Source of the DNA: Acidobacteriota bacterium
GTDB lineage: Bacteria; Acidobacteriota; Terriglobia; Acidiferrales; UBA7541
Assembly (NCBI GenBank): GCA_003223325.1
Contig: QHYS01000203.1
Coordinates: 1-59,421 of the forward strand
Direction: 5' to 3'
Length of the DNA stretch: 59,421 nucleotides
Position 1 is the first letter of the stretch; every line of letters starts with the position of its first letter. The notes under the pieces were generated by a model, which saw only the letters and a program-made list of their open reading frames with translations, had not been told where the DNA came from and made no database searches. The translations under genes and the position numbers were made by a program. This document shows, one piece after another, positions 30,501 to 38,350 of this stretch.

Positions 30501-31569
30501 CTGCCGGGTTATGAAGGCGACTATCTCCGGCACGACCCTCGCATCCAAGGGACCGCGCCAGTATGCCCTCGACGTCCAGGACACGTCCGCATCAACGTTC
30601 TCCAACGCCGCACGCCTGCAAGTCATTCAGGCCGTGAACCTGGTCGCCAGCTGCTCCAACCCGGCGCCCCAGGGTGTCGCCGTCGATATCGTAGTGGTTG
30701 CTGGTGTCGCGCACAATGTCGCTCTTGTGACCGAGCCTGGTACGGCAAGTCAGCCATGCAACAATGTTGCCATGATCGATCTGGCGAACGGCACCGGCTT
30801 CGGCGCGAAACCCGAGCTTGCTGTCGGAACGAGTCCGCAAGGTGTCGCGGTGTATCCGCAAGCGGGTTTGGCCGTCGCGGCCAATGCAGCCAGCAACAAC
30901 GCCTCCATCGTGGATATCGTCAATGATGGCGTGGCGCAAACCATCACCACCGATCCTATCCCCACCGGCGCTGCTGTTGATCCCGGCACCGGCAAAGCCG
31001 TAGTCACCGCGAACGGTGCCAGCGTAGTCGATGTCTTCCCGGTTTCGACCACGGCCCAAACGCCTACCACGATCGGCGTCCAGCAAGAACCCTCAGGCGT
31101 GGCCATCGATCCCCTGCGTCATCTCGCCGTCGTGGCGAATAGCTCGAGCAATACCGCGAGTCTCCTGAACCTGACCTCGAACTCCACTAACTCGACCGCT
31201 AGTGTCAACACTGTTCCTCAAGGCGTAGCTTTCGATCCCATAACAGACAAGTTCTTTATCACTTCCAGCGCGAGCAATCAGGTCATTGTCTTCGATCCCA
31301 TTACAGGCAGCACAATGGCAACAGCTCCCATCCGCGTTGGCATTGGCCCCAGTTCCGTTGGGTATAATTTCGCCAGCAGCACGCTCCTGACGGCGAATAA
31401 TTTGAGTCAAACCGTGACCGTCGTTGATGTCCTCGACCGAACCGTTCGGGCAACGTTCTCGCTGCCATCTTCCAACCAATTCGCGGTGGATATTCATCCG
31501 CAGACGAATTTGGCCGTTGTGGCCGATCCGGTGGGCAACCAGCTTTTGTTGGTTCCGCTGCCGTACTGA
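27508..31569 (+). CDS. Giant lipoprotein with Ig-like, IPT/TIG-like and YVTN-type beta-propeller repeats
   Basis: A 1353-residue outer-surface-type protein. The ATG at 27508 has GGAG 8 bases upstream and starts a lipoprotein signal: MKARLGWLCVALVLSLSVAGC, lipobox SVAGC, so Cys21 is the lipidated residue. The frame itself opens at 27448, right after the bamA stop. Then come Ig-like/Big-type segments (about 30-290), an IPT/TIG-like segment beginning LSSLSPPTAAIGATLQQVYLTGTNF, another such region, and many repeats like GTSPTSVAIDTATGIAVVTNQGSNNIT (YVTN family), including near the C-terminus. A second propeller-like block follows after about residue 1000. Likely binds or displays on the cell surface; ligand unknown. 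Its place between bamA and skp is unusual. Confidence 0.8.
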   Translation: MKARLGWLCVALVLSLSVAGCGSNNSSAVTIAITPPSAIVLLGTSVQFIPSVAGSSNALTWSVNGIPNGNATVGTISATGLYTAPVVRPVSASGAAVPIVFAMANASIPNSGSTGAVIELKSGSNFTNFTPGNTITITGNSVAGWNGSFIIVAAATLQDGNFGVQIGNPPGPPASGSGGTATATPNITVTAQVQSTSAIASAIITLDSGIRVSISQPTCTIGTNETLDFASLVTVSGVSNVTVSGTSNQQVTWSLTSGIGAIDPNSGVYTAPATTGTATVTATSVADPIESASATLTIVTAADPTLSSLSPPTAAIGATLQQVYLTGTNFICTTSVLVNGSPLPSGSFFAVSSTTLLVNVPDSVLSTLPTSGSTVTLTVTVERQGGTQQACSSPCQLVLSPVRPAVVAATPDSIQQPSSGTTSFNVTLDGGYFGTGNSPVVNAQFNGNSNGTLQFNSDRQLVLAVPVSDVTPGTGTGPGLYAINVKNKVNTSLMAAVNLAVQPASAPVQLGSPITVGTSPTSVAIDTATGIAVVTNQGSNNITLIDLAAQMAVNSLCTDGSPGPCTATGPVSVAVDNIRNLALVANNTNATLAVIDINDPAVPKLAAPLMSFPSADPSTGNPASLAPRAVGINPVTGRALVAFSSGGGGSNAAAILDLTQSPPALINVVNINNGPNSHIAVSSRLNWALATPGGAGSLSIVDLGRRTVNSISTLSCSSGIVTVNTTGTVGLFAGQPVLISGLTPSTFDGIFSVRSVSSMSFTYSLSSSSSSSCASTTGSSTVAYAQPVATIATDSNLRGVSINDESQKALFANPTNTVPVFVFNILDQSSVSINTTNLVPPFPTTNNVATALNPLTNIGVVINSGGQAFIVDPVTPTVLSPPFTAGASPVDVAIDPATNTAVIVNSGSPGSVNLFSLGGSLRAAPQIAQSGVTPVSSKEGSYHATISSSLSSGATAPDQNVTLVGVFTTTSVPRLDGDNALITSSGLSPAGCGTPPNICRVMKATISGTTLASKGPRQYALDVQDTSASTFSNAARLQVIQAVNLVASCSNPAPQGVAVDIVVVAGVAHNVALVTEPGTASQPCNNVAMIDLANGTGFGAKPELAVGTSPQGVAVYPQAGLAVAANAASNNASIVDIVNDGVAQTITTDPIPTGAAVDPGTGKAVVTANGASVVDVFPVSTTAQTPTTIGVQQEPSGVAIDPLRHLAVVANSSSNTASLLNLTSNSTNSTASVNTVPQGVAFDPITDKFFITSSASNQVIVFDPITGSTMATAPIRVGIGPSSVGYNFASSTLLTANNLSQTVTVVDVLDRTVRATFSLPSSNQFAVDIHPQTNLAVVADPVGNQLLLVPLPY

Positions 31570-31631
31570 AAAAAGATGCTCGTCCCCGTGCAACAAAAGG
31601 CACTTTGTGCGGCATCTCATCCGCAACCAAG

Positions 31632-31661
31632 TTGACGCCTGTAAAATTAGGTCGCTATAAT
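31632..31661 (+). promoter_or_regulatory. Sigma70-like promoter of skp
   Basis: TTGACG at 31632-31637 and TATAAT at 31656-31661 have an 18-base spacer. The skp start at 31693 has AAGGAG 6-7 bases upstream. So skp has its own promoter rather than depending on the lipoprotein gene. Confidence 0.8.
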
Positions 31662-31692
31662 TCCCGATTTGTAATTTCGTGAAGGAGAAAGT

Positions 31693-32370
31693 ATGAAAGC
31701 TCACCAAATGCCAAGAAATTTATGGACGTTAATGGTGGCCTTACTGTTTCTGCCAGCCGCAGGCGCCTGGGCCCAGACGGGCGGCGCCACCGCTCCTTCG
31801 GGTCCGATCAAGATTGCCATTCTCAACGTGCGCCAGGCCATCGTCACCACAGTCGAAGGGAAGCAGGCCTCCGCGCAGCTTCAGAGTCAGTTCGCCACGC
31901 AACAGAACGACCTGCAGAACATGCAGAAGCAGATTCAGGATTTGCAGAATCGCATCGCCAATAGCCACGGCACGCTCAGCGACGATGAGCAGGCCAAGTT
32001 GCAGCGGCAAGGCGAGCTCATGACGCGGCAGTTTCAACGCAAGCAGGACGACCTGAATGAGGCTGTGAATGCCGCACAAAGCGACGTCATCGACAACATA
32101 GGGCGCAAAATGCTGGACGTTCTCGACCGTTACGCCCGCGAAAACGGCTACACGGTCGTATTCGATACCTCCGCGCAGGGGTCGCCGGTAGTCTACGGCT
32201 CGAGTCAGATTGACATCACTCAGGAAATCATTCGCCTTTACGATCAGGCGCATCCTGCAAAGGCGAGCGGCACCGCCGCACCCTCCGGTTCCGCACCTGC
32301 ACCCGCACAACCAAAGGCGCCTGCGCCCGGGGCTCAGCCTTCAACTACGCCGAAGAAAACAAACCCGTAA
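31693..32370 (+). CDS. skp: OmpH/Skp-family periplasmic chaperone
   Basis: A 225-residue exported chaperone for outer-membrane proteins. The signal peptide (LWTLMVALLFLPAAGAWA) ends at about residue 27. Skp core: IKIAILNVRQAIVTTVEGKQ near residue 39, a long coiled-coil (about 60-135: QLQSQFATQQNDLQNMQKQIQDLQNRI) and the return strand YTVVFDTSAQGSPVVY. A Pro/Ala-rich tail of about 35 residues follows, which is longer than in classical Skp. It works in the same pathway as bamA, two genes upstream. Confidence 0.92.
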   Translation: MKAHQMPRNLWTLMVALLFLPAAGAWAQTGGATAPSGPIKIAILNVRQAIVTTVEGKQASAQLQSQFATQQNDLQNMQKQIQDLQNRIANSHGTLSDDEQAKLQRQGELMTRQFQRKQDDLNEAVNAAQSDVIDNIGRKMLDVLDRYARENGYTVVFDTSAQGSPVVYGSSQIDITQEIIRLYDQAHPAKASGTAAPSGSAPAPAQPKAPAPGAQPSTTPKKTNP

Positions 32371-32511
32371 ACCGTTCGACGGCGCGGCGGGCAGAATTGA
32401 GCGCAGCTTGCCCGGCTTCCCGATGCTGCGCTGCTCCTTGTGGCTGGCCCGCGGGCTTCAGGTTGCAGCTTCAAAGTAAGCCGCAGCCTTTCTTGCCTTT
32501 CTTCCGGTGCC

Positions 32512-32540
32512 TTGCTTTTGTAGTTCCCGGCCACTATACT
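32512..32540 (+). promoter_or_regulatory. Sigma70-like promoter of the rimP-nusA-infB operon
   Basis: TTGCTT at 32512-32517 and TATACT at 32535-32540 are separated by 17 bases. Transcription would begin near 32547, ahead of the leader hairpin. rimP starts at 32630. Confidence 0.65.
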
Positions 32541-32571
32541 GATTCTTCGTCCGAAGCCGGTCGCATGTCCG

Positions 32572-32594
32572 AGTGGGCGCGAGCCCACTTTTTT
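32572..32594 (+). terminator. Terminator-like leader hairpin of the rimP operon
   Basis: AGTGGGC (32572-32578) pairs with GCCCACT (32583-32589) around GCGA and is followed by a T-run to 32594. It sits between the promoter at 32512-32540 and the rimP start, so it could attenuate the operon. A similar terminator-like structure lies upstream of rimP in Escherichia coli. Confidence 0.8.
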
Positions 32595-32629
32595 GTTGCA
32601 GAAACTGCGCAGGCGACCGCCGGCAGCCC

Positions 32630-33079
32630 ATGGAGTTGGAGCGCATACGCGATGCCGCCGAACGTGCCGCGCGCACGGCCGGGGTGGAAGTAGTCGATAT
32701 CTAATGGAAGGTCGGCAAACAACGATTTTTGCGGGTTTACATCGATAAGCCGGGAGGAGTCAGTCATCGGGATTGTGAGGCCGTAAGCGAGCACCTAGGA
32801 GTGCTCCTCGACGTCGAGGACTTGGTTCCTGGGCCGCGCTATATTCTGGAGATCAGCTCTCCGGGTCTCGACCGTAAGCTGACCAAGGCCCCCGATTTCG
32901 AGAGATTTACCGGCAGGCTGGCCCGCATTTCAACGCTTGAGCCGGTCGAGAATTCCACGTTCTTCGAAGGACGGCTTGCGGGCTACAGCAACGGGCTGGT
33001 GAAGCTGGACGTCAAGGGACGCATTCTCGAGTTGCCGCTGTCCGGCATTCGCAAGGCGAATCTCGTCGTGGAGTGGTAG
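32630..33079 (+). pseudogene. rimP: Ribosome maturation factor RimP, interrupted by an in-frame TAA
   Basis: RimP acts in 30S subunit maturation. From the ATG at 32630 the frame reads MELERIRDAAERAARTAGVEVVD then I and TAA (32702-32704), and goes on in the same frame as WKVGKQRFLRVYIDKPGG, which is the normal continuation of RimP. A GAA-to-TAA change would explain the stop. The remaining part (DCEAVSEHLGVLLDVEDLVPG, SSPGLDRKLTK) and the C-terminal SH3-like domain are intact to 33079, giving a total of about 150 codons. It is the first gene of the operon, 12 bases before nusA. A consensus error or a functional short form starting at a downstream codon are both possible. Confidence 0.75.
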
Positions 33080-33091
33080 GAGCAAAGCGGA

Positions 33092-34213
33092 ATGGCGAAT
33101 CTGCTAGACCAAATGATTGAGCAGATCAGCCGGGAAAAGCACATTGAGCCGGAGATCATCGTGGCGGCCATTGAGGATGCCATGGTGGTTGCGGCGCGGA
33201 AGTACTACAAGACCGAGGAAAACCTCCGCGCCAAGTTCAATCCAGAAACCGGCCAGATCGACGTCTATTCAGTTCGCGCCGTTGTAGATGAGGTCGCCGA
33301 TCCCAAGAACGAGATGACTCTCTCCGACGCGCGCAAGGTCGATCCGCAGCTCGAAGTCGGCGGCGAATTATTGATCCCGAAGCCCACCGGCGTTCTTGGC
33401 CGTATCGCCGCGCAGACCGCCAAGCAAGTGATCATGCAGAAGGTGCGCGAGGCCGAGCGCGACACGATCTTTAACGAATATAACGGACGTGCCGGCGAGC
33501 TCGTGAACTGCATCGTCAAGCGTTTCGAGGGCCCTGATGTCATCGTCGACATGGGCCGCACCGAAGCGCGGCTGCCGAAGCGCGAGCAATCGCGCCTGGA
33601 AACCTACAATCTCGGCGACCGCCTGCGTGTGGTCATTAAGGCCGTGGACCGAGCCGCAAAAGGCCCGCAAGTCGTCGTCTCCCGCGCTGATCCCATATTG
33701 GTACAGCGCTTGTTCGAAATGGAGGTCCCGGAGATCTACGACGGCACGGTGCAAATTCGGGCCGCGGCGCGCGAAGCGGGTGAGCGCACCAAAATCGCCG
33801 TACTCAGCCGCGATAAAGACGTCGATCCAGTGGGCGCCTGCGTGGGCATGAAAGGCATGCGCGTGCAGTCCATCATCCGCGAATTGCGCGGCGAAAAAAT
33901 CGACATCATTCCTTATTCGGAAGACATCATTGCCTTCGCCCAAAAATCCCTGAGTCCGGCCAAGGTCACGCGCGTCCAAATCGTCGATCCGGAAAACCAC
34001 CACCTCGAAGTCATCGTCGAGGATACGCAGCTCTCTCTGGCTATCGGCAAGAAAGGTCAGAACGTCCGGCTCGCCAGCAAGCTGATCGGCTGGAACGTCG
34101 ATATCAAGAGCGAGGAAGAGAAGCGCCAAGAGATTGAGGCGCAAATGGTCCCAAGACGATCGAGAAAATCGAAGCGCATGGTGTCACGTCTGTCGAAAGG
34201 CTGGCCGACATGA
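33092..34213 (+). CDS. nusA: Transcription termination/antitermination factor NusA, core part
   Basis: NusA binds RNA polymerase and RNA to control pausing, termination and antitermination. The 373-residue frame contains the NTD (IEPEIIVAAIEDAMVVAARKYY), the S1 domain around AGELVNCIVKRFEGPDVIVDMGRTEARLP, and both KH domains (DPVGACVGMKGMRVQSIIREL; IGKKGQNVRLASKLIGWNVDI). It then departs from NusA homology at about 34148: after EIEAQM the frame reads VPRRSRKSKRM and stops. The NusA-like tail continues in the -1 frame (KTIEKIEAHGVTSVERLADMTPEQ). Either a 1-base deletion or a loss of about 60 bases occurred here. The core alone resembles NusA proteins without C-terminal repeats, so it may still work. 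It overlaps the following ORF by 4 bases. Confidence 0.9.
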   Translation: MANLLDQMIEQISREKHIEPEIIVAAIEDAMVVAARKYYKTEENLRAKFNPETGQIDVYSVRAVVDEVADPKNEMTLSDARKVDPQLEVGGELLIPKPTGVLGRIAAQTAKQVIMQKVREAERDTIFNEYNGRAGELVNCIVKRFEGPDVIVDMGRTEARLPKREQSRLETYNLGDRLRVVIKAVDRAAKGPQVVVSRADPILVQRLFEMEVPEIYDGTVQIRAAAREAGERTKIAVLSRDKDVDPVGACVGMKGMRVQSIIRELRGEKIDIIPYSEDIIAFAQKSLSPAKVTRVQIVDPENHHLEVIVEDTQLSLAIGKKGQNVRLASKLIGWNVDIKSEEEKRQEIEAQMVPRRSRKSKRMVSRLSKGWPT

Positions 34214-34563
34214 CGCCCGAGCAGTTGACTGCCATTTCGGGCATCGGCGAAAAAATGGTGGAGAAAATTCAGCTCGCGGTCGCCGCGCATTTTCAGTCCA
34301 TCGAACAGCAGCAAGCCGCCGACTCTGGTCAGCCAGCCGAACTGGAAGAACGGCCGAGCGGGGCTGAGCAGGTGGTCTCCGAAGAAGCAGAACCAGAAGA
34401 GTCGGCGCCTGAGGAGTTGGAGGCTGCGGCCGAGCAGTACACCGAGGGCAAGCAGGAAGCGTTGCCGAATGCGGCTCCTAATCAAGCCGATCTGGCCTCC
34501 GAAGAGACCGGCGCGTCGGAAGGCGAAAGCGTAGAGCGGAAAGAAAAATCGACTGAGGAATGA
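34210..34563 (+). CDS. NusA C-terminal tail, separated by frameshift
   Basis: A 117-residue frame from the ATG at 34210, overlapping the stop of the core NusA frame. Residues 1-30 are helix-hairpin-helix-like (TPEQLTAISGIGEKMVEKIQLAV). The rest is a strongly acidic tail rich in Glu and Ala. In the continuous reading (frame -1 from about 34150) it joins KTIEKIEAHG to the NusA core. It may therefore be a fragment of nusA and not an independent gene. infB begins at 34560 with an ATGA overlap, which would keep translational coupling whichever way it is read. Confidence 0.65.
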   Translation: MTPEQLTAISGIGEKMVEKIQLAVAAHFQSIEQQQAADSGQPAELEERPSGAEQVVSEEAEPEESAPEELEAAAEQYTEGKQEALPNAAPNQADLASEETGASEGESVERKEKSTEE

Positions 34564-37397
34564 CGGAAGCAAATCAAATTCGCATTAACGAGCTGGCCCG
34601 TGACCTAGAGGTAAAGGCCAAGGCGATTCTCGATTATCTGCCCGAGGCTGGGGTCAAGGAGAAGAAGACTCACTCTAGCTCTATTGACCTGGCCGCAGCG
34701 GAAAAAGTGCGAGCGTATTTCCGAAAGCTCGCGGAGGAAGAGGCTGCCGCAGAGGCAAGGGCCGAAGCAGAAAAAGCTGCCAAAGAGGCAGCCGCCAAAG
34801 CCGCTCGCCAGAGGCCCGTTGCGCCGGCCACTGCTCCGGCCGCATCGGGCGCAACCAAAGCACCCGTAGCCACAGCTGCCCCCGCCGGAGTGGCACCTGC
34901 GGCTACGAAACCAGCGGCGCCGTCTCCGACTGCGGTGAAAGCTCCCGCTCCTGCCGTTGCGAAACCAGCTGCTCCCGCGCCTACGGCGGTTCGCCCTGCC
35001 GCCGCGCCTGCCGGTCCGAGCGTGACTCCTCCGGCGCCGGCACCACCCGCCGCCGCGCAGCCACCGAAGCCATCGCCCGCGCCGGGGCCAACGGTCATAG
35101 CCCCGCGGCCCGCATCGCCTTCCACGGTACGCCCTGCCGCGCCTGCCACTCCACCCAGCGGAGTCGCGCGCCCGCCGATGCGTCCAGCTGCAGCGTCAGG
35201 AGGCCCTGCGGTGCCAGCAGCCGCTCGACCGGCTGCACCCAGCTCAGCGCCTGGTATCGCCGCGCGTTCCGGAGCGCCTGTCGGCGCCCCGGCGCCGGCT
35301 CGCCCCGCGGCTGGCGCAGGTGCGCGCGTTCCCGCGCGTTATCCCGGCGCGCGTCCCGGAATGGCGCCAGTTCGTCCTGGTGGTGTTCCCGTTCGCCCTG
35401 GACAAAGGCCCATGCGCCCCGGAGCGCCTGTGTTGCCCATGCCTGTGGTGCCTCCGCCAAAGGCGGAACCCGGTAAACCAATTTACGAGCGCAAGCCCGC
35501 GGCTCGCGCCCGGCCCACTCTAGAAAAGCGCTTCGAAGAGGGTGAACGCAAGCTGCATCCGGTTCGCACGCGCCCCGGCGTAACTGAGCGCCGCGCCACG
35601 CGCGTCGAGCCCGTTGCCCAGCCACCGCGTCCTCCGCGCGACGTTACCATCACCGAGGGCATCACCGTCCGCGAACTCGCGGAGAAGCTGGATGTGCGCG
35701 CCAAAGATGTCTTGAAAGAACTGCTCGACCGTGGCGTCTTTGCCTCGATCAATCACGCCTTGGACGTGCCCACGGCAACGAGCCTGGCCGAGGCCTTCAG
35801 CGGAATCGTGAACGTCGTTTCCTTCGAAGAAGAAGTCGTTCAGGAGGTCGCGAAAGAGGAGAAGAAGGAAAATCTCGAGCCTCGGCCGCCGGTGGTCACT
35901 GTGATGGGCCACGTTGACCATGGCAAGACCAGCTTGCTCGACGCTATTCGCCAAACCGACGTCGCCGCAGGCGAAGCCGGCGGTATCACCCAGCACATTG
36001 GAGCGTCCGTTGTTTCCGTCGATGGCCGCCGCATTGTCTTTGTCGATACGCCGGGCCACGAAGCCTTCACACGCATGCGCGCTCGCGGCGCTAAGGTCAC
36101 CGATCTTGTCGTCTTGGTTGTCGCAGCCGATGATGGCATCATGCCGCAGACGCTGGAAGCCATCGACCACGCTCGCGCCGCTGGCGTGCCCATCGTTGTC
36201 GCCATCAACAAAATCGATAAACCCGAAGCCCAGCCGGAGCGCGTCAAACGGCAGCTTGCCGACCGCGGGCTAATGCCCGAAGAATGGGGCGGCGATACCG
36301 TGGTCGTCGAAGTTTCCGCCCGCGAAAAGAAGAATCTCGACAAGCTTCTCGAGATGATCCTGCTCGTTGCCGATCTCCGCGAACTCCGCGCCAACCCGAA
36401 GGCGCCTGCCAGCGGTACGGTTCTCGAATCGCGCGTCGATCGCGGCCGCGGACCTGTCGCCACCGTTTTGGTCCAGAACGGCACTCTACATACTGGCGAC
36501 GTTTTCATCGTCGGCGCTGTATACGGCAAAGTGCGCGCGCTTTTCGACGATCACGGCCACGCCGTCAAAAAAGCCGATCCCTCCACGCCGGTCGAGGTCC
36601 TGGGCTTGCAAGGCGTGCCCGAGGCCGGCGATCAATTTCAGGTGGCCGACGAAGCCAAGGCTCGTCACATCGTCGATTACCGCCAAACCAAGTTGCGTGA
36701 AGCCTCGCTCGCTCGCAGCGCTGGAACGCGCATCACGCTCGATCAATTACATGAGCAGTTGAAGAGCGGCGAAACCAAGGAACTGCCCATCGTCATCAAG
36801 GCCGATGTACAGGGTTCTGTGGAAGTCCTGAGTGAACTGCTCCCCAAGCTTTCCACCGATCAGGTGAAGCTGAAAATCATTCACGCCAGCGTGGGCGCCG
36901 TCACAGAGACCGACGTTCTGCTCGCTTCCGCCTCGGGCGCCATTATTTTCGCCTTCAACGTACGCCCTGATCGCAAAGCTGCCGACTTGGCGCAGCGCGA
37001 AAACGTCGATATCCGCATGCATTCGATCATCTACGAAGTCACCGACGAAATTAAGAGGGCCATGACCGGGCTGCTCGAACCGGTCTACAAGGAAACCCAT
37101 CTCGGCCGCGCCGAAGTGCGCGACACCTTCCGCATCAAGGGCGTCGGTATGATCGCCGGCTGTTATGTTCTCGATGGCATCGTCAAGCGCGATGCCGAAG
37201 TACGTGTCGTGCGCGAAGGCGTTGTGATTTATACCGGGCGAGTCAGTTCGCTCCGCCGGTTCAAGGAAGATGCCAACGAAGTTCGCTCGGGTTTCGAATG
37301 CGGCATCGGTGTTTCGAACTTTAACGACATCAAAGTCGGCGATGTGCTCGAGTGCTTCTCCATGCAGAAGCAAATCCTCGCCGAAGCCACCGCATGA
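34560..37397 (+). CDS. infB: Translation initiation factor IF-2
   Basis: IF-2 is the GTPase that places fMet-tRNA on the 30S subunit and joins subunits. The 945-residue protein starts with an IF2 N-terminal motif ([21 protein letters not shown]). It has a long Ala/Pro/Arg-rich low-complexity region (about 75-340) and a second N domain ([20 protein letters not shown]). The G domain follows: [10 protein letters not shown] (G1), DTPGHEAF (G3), NKIDK (G4). Domains II-IV follow at the C-terminus. The low-complexity region produces long antisense frames, which are not genes. The stop lies at the left end of a dispersed repeat. Confidence 0.97.
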   Translation: MTEANQIRINELARDLEVKAKAILDYLPEAGVKEKKTHSSSIDLAAAEKVRAYFRKLAEEEAAAEARAEAEKAAKEAAAKAARQRPVAPATAPAASGATKAPVATAAPAGVAPAATKPAAPSPTAVKAPAPAVAKPAAPAPTAVRPAAAPAGPSVTPPAPAPPAAAQPPKPSPAPGPTVIAPRPASPSTVRPAAPATPPSGVARPPMRPAAASGGPAVPAAARPAAPSSAPGIAARSGAPVGAPAPARPAAGAGARVPARYPGARPGMAPVRPGGVPVRPGQRPMRPGAPVLPMPVVPPPKAEPGKPIYERKPAARARPTLEKRFEEGERKLHPVRTRPGVTERRATRVEPVAQPPRPPRDVTITEGITVRELAEKLDVRAKDVLKELLDRGVFASINHALDVPTATSLAEAFSGIVNVVSFEEEVVQEVAKEEKKENLEPRPPVVTVMGHVDHGKTSLLDAIRQTDVAAGEAGGITQHIGASVVSVDGRRIVFVDTPGHEAFTRMRARGAKVTDLVVLVVAADDGIMPQTLEAIDHARAAGVPIVVAINKIDKPEAQPERVKRQLADRGLMPEEWGGDTVVVEVSAREKKNLDKLLEMILLVADLRELRANPKAPASGTVLESRVDRGRGPVATVLVQNGTLHTGDVFIVGAVYGKVRALFDDHGHAVKKADPSTPVEVLGLQGVPEAGDQFQVADEAKARHIVDYRQTKLREASLARSAGTRITLDQLHEQLKSGETKELPIVIKADVQGSVEVLSELLPKLSTDQVKLKIIHASVGAVTETDVLLASASGAIIFAFNVRPDRKAADLAQRENVDIRMHSIIYEVTDEIKRAMTGLLEPVYKETHLGRAEVRDTFRIKGVGMIAGCYVLDGIVKRDAEVRVVREGVVIYTGRVSSLRRFKEDANEVRSGFECGIGVSNFNDIKVGDVLECFSMQKQILAEATA

Positions 37398-37454
37398 CGA
37401 TCCGACAGGATCGTCATCCTGAACGAAGAACTGGAGCGAAGGATCTCTCTGGGG
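37395..37454. repeat. REP-like dispersed repeat, copy 1
   Basis: Starts at the infB stop codon. It reads TGACGATCCGAC, then GATCGTCATCCTGA, and ends GAAGGATCTCTCTG. The first part GACGATCC/GGATCGTC is an inverted repeat. A close relative lies at 57257-57316. It is not coding; the DUF503 gene starts at 37481. Confidence 0.7.
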
Positions 37455-37480
37455 CATTGTCGATAAGTGAGCTGAGTGCC

Positions 37481-37762
37481 ATGCCTGTCGGTTTGCTGAC
37501 CTTGGAAATATATATCCCTGACGCGCATTCACTTAAAGATAAACGCCAGGTCTTGCGCAGCCTGAAAGACCGCCTTCGCGCGCGGTTCAACGTGGCCGTC
37601 GCCGAACTCGATCACCAGGACACTTGGCAGCGCGCTCAGGTCGGCGTCGTTAGTCTTTCGAATGACGCCTCGCACCTCGAGCAATCGCTTCAAGCCGTTT
37701 TCGCGGAGGCCGAGAATTTGCTGGGACGAGACCTCGTCGACCACAACCTGGAAGTGCTGTGA
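37481..37762 (+). CDS. DUF503 family protein
   Basis: A 93-residue protein beginning MPVGLLTLEIYIPDAHSLK. DUF503 (YlxP-like) proteins are often found between infB and rbfA, as here. The DAHSLKDKRQVLRSLKDRLRARFNVAVAELDH stretch is typical of the family. The longer frame from 37352 overlaps infB and was rejected because the ATG at 37481 begins exactly where homology starts. Function is not settled; the operon suggests a role linked to ribosome maturation. Confidence 0.85.
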   Translation: MPVGLLTLEIYIPDAHSLKDKRQVLRSLKDRLRARFNVAVAELDHQDTWQRAQVGVVSLSNDASHLEQSLQAVFAEAENLLGRDLVDHNLEVL

Positions 37763-37819
37763 GCGTTCCTGTGAATGATGTGGGTAAGCAGTGACGTCTA
37801 AAAAGCCTCTATGCCGTTC

Positions 37820-37991
37820 GTTCTCATCCTGAGCAAAGCGAAAAATCTCTCTGCAAGTTGCGATGGCGCTTGATACCAGAGAGAATTTAACAGCGGCAGT
37901 TATTCCAGGAAAGAGAGCCGGGGTCCCCGGCGCGCGCCTCTCAAGCGCGAGGAATTCGAGCGATAAAAAAAGTCGCGCGTGCTGGGGTGGT
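37820..37991. repeat. REP-like repeat and GC-rich hairpin, copy 2
   Basis: TCATCCTGAGCAAAGCG followed by AAATCTCTCTG (37824-37853) matches the REP-like family. Then comes a GC-rich hairpin: CGGGGTCCCCGGCGCGC (37919-37935) and GCGCGTGCTGGGGTGGT (37975-37991). The same two arms occur at 50616-50632 and 50645-50659. The right arm ends 2 bases before the rbfA ATG. Confidence 0.7.
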
Positions 37992-37993
37992 AT

Positions 37994-38350
37994 ATGACCG
38001 TCGCAGGACATCGCCGCGAACGCGTCGCCGGAGAAATCCTCCAGGAAGTCAGCGCCATGCTCGCCGGCGAACTCAAAGACCCGCGCCTCTCCAACTTCGC
38101 CACCATCACCGAAGTGCGCATGACGCCGGACTTGAAGCAAGCCAAAATTTACGTCAGCGTCATGGGCCCCGAGGATGAACAAAAGTCCACCATCAAAGCC
38201 CTCACCTCTGCCGCCGGCTTCATCCGCCACGAGCTCAGTGAACGGCTCCAGCTCCGCCGCGCCCCCGAACTCATGTTCGTTCTTGACCGCTCCGAGGAGT
38301 ACGCCCAGCACATCAGCGAACTCCTCCGCCGCACGAAATCCCCTGGCTGA
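37994..38350 (+). CDS. rbfA: Ribosome-binding factor A
   Basis: RbfA helps process and mature 16S rRNA in the 30S subunit. The 118-residue protein starts at 37994 (MTVAGHRRERVAGEIL) and continues with the KH-type core: AMLAGELKDPRLSNFATITEVRMTPDLKQAKIYVSVMG. The frame opens at 37979 with GTG, which is not preferred. The G-rich end of the repeat (GGGGTGGT) lies just upstream and may double as the ribosome binding site. It is normally followed by truB, here after a 471-base gap. Confidence 0.93.
   Translation: MTVAGHRRERVAGEILQEVSAMLAGELKDPRLSNFATITEVRMTPDLKQAKIYVSVMGPEDEQKSTIKALTSAAGFIRHELSERLQLRRAPELMFVLDRSEEYAQHISELLRRTKSPG

Noticed and set aside
32397-32693. 98-residue frame over the rimP leader
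   Set aside because: It runs across the promoter and hairpin and has no homology; the region is better explained as leader.
34141-34160. Programmed -1 frameshift in nusA
   Set aside because: The bases GGTCCCAAGA do not make a canonical slippery heptamer and no pseudoknot is evident; a deletion or base error is simpler.
34670-35149. Long antisense frame in infB
   Set aside because: It comes from the Ala/Pro-rich codons of the IF-2 linker read backwards and is nearly pure Gly/Ala.
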